5,338 nucleotides of DNA, taken from positions 1 to 5,338 of the forward strand of contig JAQYVQ010000437.1 of NCBI GenBank assembly GCA_030145435.1. Reading direction: 5' to 3'. The DNA comes from Syntrophobacteria bacterium. GTDB taxonomy: Bacteria > Desulfobacterota > DSWW01. Each line of letters opens with the position of its first letter. Position 1 is the stretch's first letter. The notes under the pieces were generated by a model that was not told the DNA's origin, did not search any database, and worked only from the letters and a program-made list of their open reading frames with translations. The translations under genes were made by a program, and so were the position numbers. This document shows positions 1 to 4,002 of the stretch, piece after piece.

Positions 1-2
1 CG

Positions 3-1253
3 CTGCTGACCTCGGGAAAGGTGGAACTCGAGAGCGTGATCGGAGAAGAGATGTTCCTCAGAGTGGAGGAGCATCTGCATAAGTACATTCACCGGCTGGA
101 AAAGCTTCGAACCGTGGACCGGGACAGAGCGCCGGGTACGATTCCTCAACACCCGAACAGCGAGGCGGAGCTTCGCGAACATGGGGCGGCCATGGTCTCC
201 CAGGCACTGAAGTTGGCCGAAGAGGAAAGAAAGAGCGTACAACTGATGCTCAAGCTCTTCAAGCGGGTTCCCCTCGCCTTTCTGGCCATCCTGCTGCCCC
301 TGATCATCTATACAGCCAACTTCCTCGCGCGGCAGATGCTGGCGCCCCTGGGCCGCATGCTGATCGTCACCGATCGAATCGCACAAGGAGACTTCACCCC
401 GATCCCGCCCGCCAGGCGTTTCCGGGATGAATTCACGAACCTGGCCCTTGCCCTGAACCACATGATGGAGGAGCTGCAGCGTCGCCACGACCTGCTCGTG
501 AAATCGCACAAGCTTCGGGCCGTGGGCACCCTGACGGCAGGGATCGCCCACGAGTTGAACAATCCGCTCAACAACATCACCCTCACCTCCGCGATGCTCG
601 AAGAGGACTACGACGACCTGGACGACGAAGAGCGGCTGGATATGGTGCGCGACCTCACGGCACAGGCGGAGAGGGCGACCCGGATCGTCCGGAATCTGCT
701 CGATTTCGCAAGGGAGAGCGAGATGGAGCAGGAACTGGTGGATGTGGGCCGACTGGTGGATGAGACCCTGCGGCTCACCGCGAACGAGATCAAGCTCAAG
801 AAGGCGAAGGTGGAGTGCCGGGTGAGTTCGAACCTGCCACCGATCCATGGCGACAAGCAGCACCTGAATCAGGTCTTCCTGAACCTGGTGCTGAATGCTC
901 TGGATGCGATGCCCAACGGGGGCATTCTGGATGTGGAGGTCGGGAAATCCACTGAACCCGGGTACATTGCCGTCGACGTCAAGGACAGTGGGGCCGGTAT
1001 CCCCGACCACATCGTGACGAGCATCTTTGACCCCTTCTTCACCACCAAACACCACGGCAAGGGAACCGGCCTCGGCCTCTCCGTGTCCCTCGGGATCGTG
1101 AAGAAGCACGGAGGGGATATCAGCGTGGAGACCGAGGTCGGCAAGGGTACGACCTTCACGGTGCTCCTTCCCATCACAGCGGTGCCCGCAGAATTCAAAG
1201 AGGAGCGGAAGGCCCCATCCGCCTCGGGGACCTCGCCACTGATTGATCGTTAG
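3..1253 (+). CDS. Membrane sensor histidine kinase (HAMP-HisKA-HATPase), 5' end outside window
   Basis: C-terminal part of a two-component sensor kinase that autophosphorylates on histidine and passes the phosphate to a response regulator. The frame is open to the left edge. A GTG at 21 is possible but has no convincing Shine-Dalgarno, so the gene is treated as partial. Numbering from that GTG, there is a helical, charged stretch (about 45-78, probably the end of the sensor region), one transmembrane helix (about 84-100), a HAMP linker (about 101-155), the H-box AGIAHELNNPLNN with phospho-acceptor His177, the N-box NLVLNALDAM (289-297), G1 DSGAGIP (322-328), the F-box FDPFFTTK (336-343) and G2 GTGLGLS (348-354). 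All ATP-binding boxes are intact, so the kinase should be active. The H-box is of the NtrB-like type, whose partners are often sigma-54 activators, but no regulator gene follows. The signal sensed is unknown because the sensor domain lies upstream. The stop codon TAG is the first triplet of the adjoining repeat element. Confidence 0.93.
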   Translation: MLTSGKVELESVIGEEMFLRVEEHLHKYIHRLEKLRTVDRDRAPGTIPQHPNSEAELREHGAAMVSQALKLAEEERKSVQLMLKLFKRVPLAFLAILLPLIIYTANFLARQMLAPLGRMLIVTDRIAQGDFTPIPPARRFRDEFTNLALALNHMMEELQRRHDLLVKSHKLRAVGTLTAGIAHELNNPLNNITLTSAMLEEDYDDLDDEERLDMVRDLTAQAERATRIVRNLLDFARESEMEQELVDVGRLVDETLRLTANEIKLKKAKVECRVSSNLPPIHGDKQHLNQVFLNLVLNALDAMPNGGILDVEVGKSTEPGYIAVDVKDSGAGIPDHIVTSIFDPFFTTKHHGKGTGLGLSVSLGIVKKHGGDISVETEVGKGTTFTVLLPITAVPAEFKEERKAPSASGTSPLIDR

Positions 1254-1420
1254 GAGGCTGCCCAAAAAGTCCCATCTGCGGCGCTTGTTGCGAGCGAAGC
1301 GTGGCAATCCCCCAGCTTCTTCGCTGCGGGCGTAGATCGCCCTCATGATTGACATGGATCCCCGCCTTCGCGGGGACAAGTTTTGCCTGCCTTGCATCTG
1401 GAACTTTTTGAACAGCCTCC
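1251..1420. repeat. Palindromic repeat element 1 (MITE-like, about 170 bp, with nested short repeats)
   Basis: The ends form an imperfect terminal inverted repeat. GGAGGCTG at 1253-1260, then AAAAAGT at 1264-1270, pairs with ACTTTTT (1403-1409) and CAGCCTCC (1413-1420). Eighteen of 21 positions match, and weaker pairing continues inward to about 1279/1394. Inside are a stretch at 1288-1311 (TTGCGAGCGAAG then GTGGCAATCCC) and a GC-rich hairpin (1359-1376). Both resemble short repeats dispersed through many proteobacterial genomes. Small open frames across it encode peptides such as MDPRLRGDK and, in reverse, PAKAGIH, which are typical of repeat-derived false genes. There is no transposase, so it would be non-autonomous. 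It starts at the TAG stop of the kinase gene. Mobility is inferred from structure only. Confidence 0.7.
1359..1376. repeat. GC-rich hairpin inside repeat element 1
   Basis: TCCCCGC (1359-1365), a CTTC loop (1366-1369) and GCGGGGA (1370-1376) form a perfect 7-bp stem. It resembles the common REP-type sequence with CCCGC-NTTC-GCGGG. No T-tract follows, so it is not a standard intrinsic terminator, although it could stabilise the 3' end of the kinase mRNA. Confidence 0.6.
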
Positions 1421-1541
1421 ACCACTCTTTCAACGGGCTAGGAAGCTCACTCTCCCCGTCTGGAAGAAGGCTTGACGCTAGCACGCTATACGGACCGTTT
1501 TGTCAAGTCTGCCTGCCCTCGATGCAGTCAGAGTCGCTGGG

Positions 1542-1570
1542 CTGAAACTTTCATCGATTTGGTGTATGTT
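1542..1570 (+). promoter_or_regulatory. Weak candidate sigma-70 promoter for the metalloenzyme gene
   Basis: CTGAAA (1542-1547, 4/6 match to the -35 consensus) and TATGTT (1565-1570, 4/6 match to the -10) are separated by 17 bp. Transcription would begin near 1577 and give a leader of about 75 nt. The match is modest. Position between a repeat element and a gene with its own ribosome-binding site is the main support. Confidence 0.25.
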
Positions 1571-1640
1571 ACCTTTATGAAACAGCAAGGATGGACGATA
1601 AGATAAGAATCAGCCTCGTGCAGATACCTACAATTCTGAA

Positions 1641-1648
1641 AGGAAGGA
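1641..1648 (+). promoter_or_regulatory. Ribosome-binding site deciding the start of the metalloenzyme gene
   Basis: AGGAAGGA lies directly upstream of the ATG at 1651. Its first AGGA is 6 nt from the start and its second 2 nt away. The in-frame ATG at 1591 has no properly spaced site, so 1651 is chosen. Confidence 0.7.
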
Positions 1649-1650
1649 AT

Positions 1651-2592
1651 ATGGGCATACTGGGATTCGGCAAGAAGAAACCCGCACCGCGTCAAGTCCC
1701 GGCGCCGGTCCCCGCCGGTCCGGCAGCTTCTCCCTCGCCTAAGGCGAAGAACAACTTTGTGATCGTGATCTTTGACTCCTGTCGATACGACACGTTCATG
1801 GAGGCTGCACCCGAGACGATTCAAAAACTCGGCAAGGTGGAAAAACGTTACAGTTACGCATCGTGGACGGCACCTTCTCACTATAACCTGCTCATGGGCC
1901 TGGTGCCTCATGTCAGCCCTTCCCGCGTGTACGCGTCCGAATACTACAAGAATGATTTCTTCCGGTACAACGAGCGTCTCGGCTCGGATGGAATCGACTT
2001 TGGGAAGCTCGTCCCCGAACTCTACCTGCCGATCTATCTCCAGAAGGAACTGGGCTACCGGACACATGCCAAGGTCTCTCTTCCCGTGCTGAACCCGAAG
2101 ACGCCCATCAACCGGGGGTTCGACACCTTCCGGCTCATGGAAAAGCACAACGACATGGCAGCCATGCTGGACGAGATGACCTTTCCGGAAGACCGGCCGT
2201 CTTTCTACATGCTGAACGTAGGCGAGACACATTATCCCTATGCGCTGCCGTCGGAGGATATGAAGAGTCTGAATCTCCCCCATATCAGCGGCGTGCACGG
2301 CGTGGTCAAGAAGATGGACCAAAGCATCGAAGATGGTCAGCTGAAGAGAGAAAAGCCCCCTGAGTTCTTTGACGAAGAGAAGCTCGTTTACCTGAAGGAG
2401 AGGCAGGTCGTGGCCGTCAGGTACCTCGATCAGGTGGTGGAGCGGCTCTTCAACATGGTGCCCAGAAACACATGGATCATCGTCACCTCAGACCATGGCG
2501 AGCTGTTCGGGGAAGAGGGCTACTTCGGCCATGGTCCGATCCACCATGACAAGGTTTTCGAAGTACCCTTCTTGGAAGGCCTCGTCCCCTAG
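1651..2592 (+). CDS. Alkaline-phosphatase/sulfatase-superfamily metalloenzyme, short cytoplasmic form
   Basis: A 313-residue protein with the alkaline phosphatase/sulfatase metal-hydrolase fold. After MGILGFGKKK comes a Pro/Ala-rich linker (11-33), then strand FVIVIFDSCRYD with likely metal ligand Asp42. SWTAPSHYNLLMG (71-83) aligns with the nucleophile region of sulfatases (CxPSR). The nucleophile position seems to be Thr73, as in phosphotransferases and phosphodiesterases of the superfamily, and not the Cys/Ser that becomes formylglycine. GETHYP (191-196) holds a candidate ligand or active-site His194. VTSDHGELFG (278-287) supplies Asp281-His282, and GHGP supplies His294. There is no signal peptide or membrane helix, so it probably acts in the cytoplasm. 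The substrate cannot be named. The protein ends soon after the last metal motif, and its TAG stop overlaps the end of a repeat element, so slight shortening of the original C-terminus is possible. It stands alone, with no operon partner. Confidence 0.85.
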   Translation: MGILGFGKKKPAPRQVPAPVPAGPAASPSPKAKNNFVIVIFDSCRYDTFMEAAPETIQKLGKVEKRYSYASWTAPSHYNLLMGLVPHVSPSRVYASEYYKNDFFRYNERLGSDGIDFGKLVPELYLPIYLQKELGYRTHAKVSLPVLNPKTPINRGFDTFRLMEKHNDMAAMLDEMTFPEDRPSFYMLNVGETHYPYALPSEDMKSLNLPHISGVHGVVKKMDQSIEDGQLKREKPPEFFDEEKLVYLKERQVVAVRYLDQVVERLFNMVPRNTWIIVTSDHGELFGEEGYFGHGPIHHDKVFEVPFLEGLVP

Positions 2593-2747
2593 GAGGCTGT
2601 CCCAGAAACAGTGATGCACAGTTGTGCTTCGTAATTGGGGACAGCCACCGATTTCCCCACTTCGCTGACCAGCGATTTGTTCCCAGGAAATGGGTGGCTG
2701 TCCCCAATTACGTCCCGGCCAATCATACTTCTGGGACAGAACCCTAG
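2589..2747. repeat. Palindromic repeat element 2 (MITE/REP-like) between convergent genes
   Basis: The outer ends form an inverted repeat of 19 positions with three mismatches. CTAGG (2589-2593) and CTGTCCCAGAA (2597-2607) pair with TTCTGGGACAG (2729-2739) and CCTAG (2743-2747). Nested inside is a nearly perfect 27-bp inverted repeat and a small central hairpin. The left end begins AGGAGGCTG, the same as element 1, so the two may be related. The CTAG at both ends may be part of the repeat or a 4-bp target duplication. No transposase is present. Either strand could form a long stem at the 3' ends of the two converging genes and protect or separate their transcripts. Confidence 0.75.
2630..2712. 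repeat. Inner long inverted repeat (27-bp arms, one mismatch)
   Basis: The left arm 2630-2656 begins CGTAATTGGGGACAGCCACC. It pairs with the right arm 2686-2712, which ends in its exact reverse complement: 20 bp perfect, one mismatch (2650/2692), then 6 bp more. The central hairpin TCGCTG (2662-2667) / CAGCGA (2670-2675) lies in the loop. The GGGGACAGCCACC core is reminiscent of REP sequences associated with Y1 (IS200-like, RAYT) transposases. That link is recalled knowledge and was not searched. No T-run follows either arm, so a classical terminator is not supported. Confidence 0.8.
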
Positions 2748-3835
2748 CGAGAAGTATCCTTCCGGACCTTGATGTCTCTGAGCGCCGTGTCCGGTTCGTG
2801 ATAGCGTCGATACAGGTGCGTCAGGGTCGTGTAAGTAAAGGCCCGGTTGATCAGGGGGATTCGAAGCATGTGTGTGAGGAGCCAGTACGCTAGAAACATG
2901 GAGAACAGGAAGTAGGGATACTGGAGGATCCATTCCGCCCCCGTACCTTTCAGGTTCGCGAGCCACGGGATCGAATCGTCGAGCAGGTTCAGGGCGTAGG
3001 TAGACATGGGAACCGCTGTTACGTAGTACAAGATTACGCCCACAGAGTGGCCGGCCTCCACGGCCTGCTCGGGGCAATAGCCCATGCAACGCATACAACT
3101 CTCGCAACTGTAGGTCCAGTAAGGCCTGCCTGGATCGGCCCCCCACATCCGAAGAGCCCCGTTGGGACAATTTTCGACACAGAGGCCGCATCCGTTGCAG
3201 CGGAAATTGGCGAAGAAGAGTTTGCTCAGGAAGAACCTGCCGAACAACAGGTACATGACCGAGATGGGCAGCAGGAGGAGGCCGAAGAGGAGGTGCGCGA
3301 AACTGCCCCAAGGAAAGCACCGAGATCCGGACAGGATCGGTTCTATGAACTCCGAGACCTGTCCCTGGGCCCGTGAGCGAATCACCTCCACGTGCCTCGG
3401 GTGGAGCCCCGGGAACAGAGACATCCAGTTCAGGGGCATGTCGATTCCCGTGACCCCGCGGACGGAGTATCCTCGCAGCCACAGAAGGAGGGCAACGAGG
3501 TAGCCCGCCGTGCACTCCGAACCCGGTAGACAGACGCGCCCGATTCGAACACTCCCCCGCGTGGGCGCTACAAAGGCATGGGTGCCTCGGCCCCGGGGCA
3601 GCCCCAAGGCAAACCGAAGAATCGTCCACGGCGATGTGAACGCGTGGGTGGGCATCACGATTCCAAGGAGCTCGCCCGGGCCTGCCTCGACTTCTTCCTC
3701 TGCACACGCCCGTTCATAGGGAATGACCCTTGCATCGGTTCCTTGGCGCTGCGCGGCCTCCGCCAACCAGGTCGCTGTCCGGAAGGAATTGCCAGTGCCG
3801 GTCATGAAGTAGATGGTCGCGTTCTTGTATGGAAT
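2744..3835 (-). CDS. Flavodoxin / 2x[4Fe-4S] ferredoxin membrane fusion protein (EFR1-like), probable ATT start
   Basis: A 363-residue redox protein if started at ATT (3835-3833). The N-terminus is flavodoxin-like: strand NATIYFMTGTGNS with the FMN phosphate loop TGTGNS (12-17), then alternating strands and helices to about 165. A hydrophobic helix (about 178-199) leads into two [4Fe-4S] sites, CNGCGLCVENCP (Cys213, 216, 219, 223) and CESCMRCMGYCP (Cys244, 247, 250, 254). Two more hydrophobic segments follow (about 264-285 and 304-323). This is the order of EFR1-type flavodoxin-ferredoxin fusions, with added membrane anchoring. It should carry single electrons between flavin and clusters at the membrane; donor and acceptor are unknown. 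In-frame TTG (3895) and GTG (3862) would lengthen it. The TTG lies in the -35 box and the GTG at the predicted transcription start, and neither has a Shine-Dalgarno. The TAG stop lies within repeat element 2. The gene is divergent from an acyl-CoA dehydrogenase, which hints at a shared electron route. Confidence 0.88.
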   Translation of the reverse strand: MPYKNATIYFMTGTGNSFRTATWLAEAAQRQGTDARVIPYERACAEEEVEAGPGELLGIVMPTHAFTSPWTILRFALGLPRGRGTHAFVAPTRGSVRIGRVCLPGSECTAGYLVALLLWLRGYSVRGVTGIDMPLNWMSLFPGLHPRHVEVIRSRAQGQVSEFIEPILSGSRCFPWGSFAHLLFGLLLLPISVMYLLFGRFFLSKLFFANFRCNGCGLCVENCPNGALRMWGADPGRPYWTYSCESCMRCMGYCPEQAVEAGHSVGVILYYVTAVPMSTYALNLLDDSIPWLANLKGTGAEWILQYPYFLFSMFLAYWLLTHMLRIPLINRAFTYTTLTHLYRRYHEPDTALRDIKVRKDTSR

Positions 3836-3840
3836 GGTGT

Positions 3841-3850
3841 CTCTCCTTCC
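3841..3850 (-). promoter_or_regulatory. Strong Shine-Dalgarno placed before an ATT codon
   Basis: On the minus strand GGAAGGAGAG contains AAGGAG, ending 7 nt before ATT at 3835. This is ideal spacing for initiation there. No ATG, GTG or TTG lies in the right window and frame. Confidence 0.65.
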
Positions 3851-3857
3851 GTGGGGA

Positions 3858-3867
3858 TTCACCCGAC
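3858..3867 (+). promoter_or_regulatory. Outlying operator-like half-site
   Basis: TTCACCCGAC differs at one base from TTGACCCGAC at 3916-3925, and the two preceding bases (GA) also agree. It sits on the -10 and start-point region of the minus-strand promoter, 58 bp from the palindrome. Confidence 0.35.
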
Positions 3868-3895
3868 AATAGGGGACAGCGCATCTGTGTGTCAA
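3866..3895 (-). promoter_or_regulatory. Sigma-70 promoter of the flavodoxin-ferredoxin gene
   Basis: On the minus strand a perfect -35 box TTGACA (3895-3890) is followed by 18 bp and TATTGT (3871-3866, 4/6 match to the -10). Transcription should start near 3859, about 24 nt before the ATT codon. A TTCACCCGAC half-site on the plus strand (3858-3867) overlaps the end of the -10 and the start point, where a bound regulator would block RNA polymerase. Confidence 0.55.
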
Positions 3896-3915
3896 CTAAA
3901 TCGAGGCCCAACGGA

Positions 3916-3932
3916 TTGACCCGACGGGTCAA
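3916..3932. promoter_or_regulatory. Perfect 17-bp palindrome, candidate operator
   Basis: TTGACCCG-A-CGGGTCAA is a perfect inverted repeat about a single central base, the form bound by dimeric repressors such as the TetR, GntR or MarR families. It lies between the two divergent promoters. A third half-site TTGACCCG begins exactly 20 bp downstream (3936), on the same face of the helix. The binding protein is not in the window and cannot be named. Confidence 0.6.
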
Positions 3933-3935
3933 GAT

Positions 3936-3963
3936 TTGACCCGAAAAAGACCCGGGTTGTAAG
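3936..3963 (+). promoter_or_regulatory. Candidate promoter of the acyl-CoA dehydrogenase gene, overlapping an operator half-site
   Basis: TTGACC (3936-3941, 5/6 match to the -35) and TGTAAG (3958-3963, 4/6 match to the -10) are 16 bp apart, with transcription starting near 3970. The -35 box is itself the third TTGACCCG half-site, and ACCCGGGT (3950-3957), an 8-bp palindrome with the same CCCG core, fills the spacer next to the -10. Binding at these sites would compete with RNA polymerase. Confidence 0.4.
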
Positions 3964-3989
3964 GTGGACCCCTTGAACCCGAGTTGAGG

Positions 3990-3995
3990 AAGGAG
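3990..3995 (+). promoter_or_regulatory. Shine-Dalgarno of the acyl-CoA dehydrogenase gene
   Basis: AAGGAG lies 7 nt before the ATG at 4003, within a purine-rich run GAGGAAGGAG (3986-3995). It fixes the start codon. Confidence 0.8.
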
Positions 3996-4002
3996 ACGGA
4001 AG

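Larger units (their letters stand above)
1421..1650. other. Spacer without a gene, upstream of the metalloenzyme gene
   Basis: No convincing coding sequence lies here. A frame beginning at 1591 runs in phase into the next gene but has only AAGG directly against its ATG, so it is read as untranslated leader. The stretch holds a weak candidate promoter at 1542-1570 and a CTAGG at 1438-1442 that could mark an older outer boundary of repeat element 1. Nothing else was recognised. Confidence 0.5.

Noticed and set aside
1472..1493. TTGACG and TATACG as a promoter
   Set aside because: The boxes are only 10 bp apart, and no -10-like sequence occurs at 16-18 bp from the TTGACG.
1195..1545. Small frames over repeat element 1 (minus 1195-1425 and plus 1345-1545)
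   Set aside because: Their peptides (PAKAGIH, MDPRLRGDK) are the usual translations of dispersed repeats, and neither has a ribosome-binding site.
1591..1650. Upstream ATG start for the metalloenzyme at 1591
   Set aside because: AAGG lies directly against the ATG with no spacing, while the ATG at 1651 has AGGAAGGA correctly placed and gives a natural N-terminus.
1528..2322. 264-residue minus-strand frame opposite the metalloenzyme
   Set aside because: It is a shadow of the plus-strand gene, which holds the conserved metal-binding motifs.
2630..2747. Intrinsic terminator in element 2
   Set aside because: The stems are long and stable but no T-tract follows on either strand, so a standard Rho-independent terminator is not supported.
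2589..3707. 372-residue minus-strand frame overlapping the flavodoxin-ferredoxin gene
   Set aside because: It is in another frame of the same strand, the translation is Arg/Pro/Gly-rich without motifs, and it runs through repeat element 2. The alternative frame has intact FMN and cysteine motifs.
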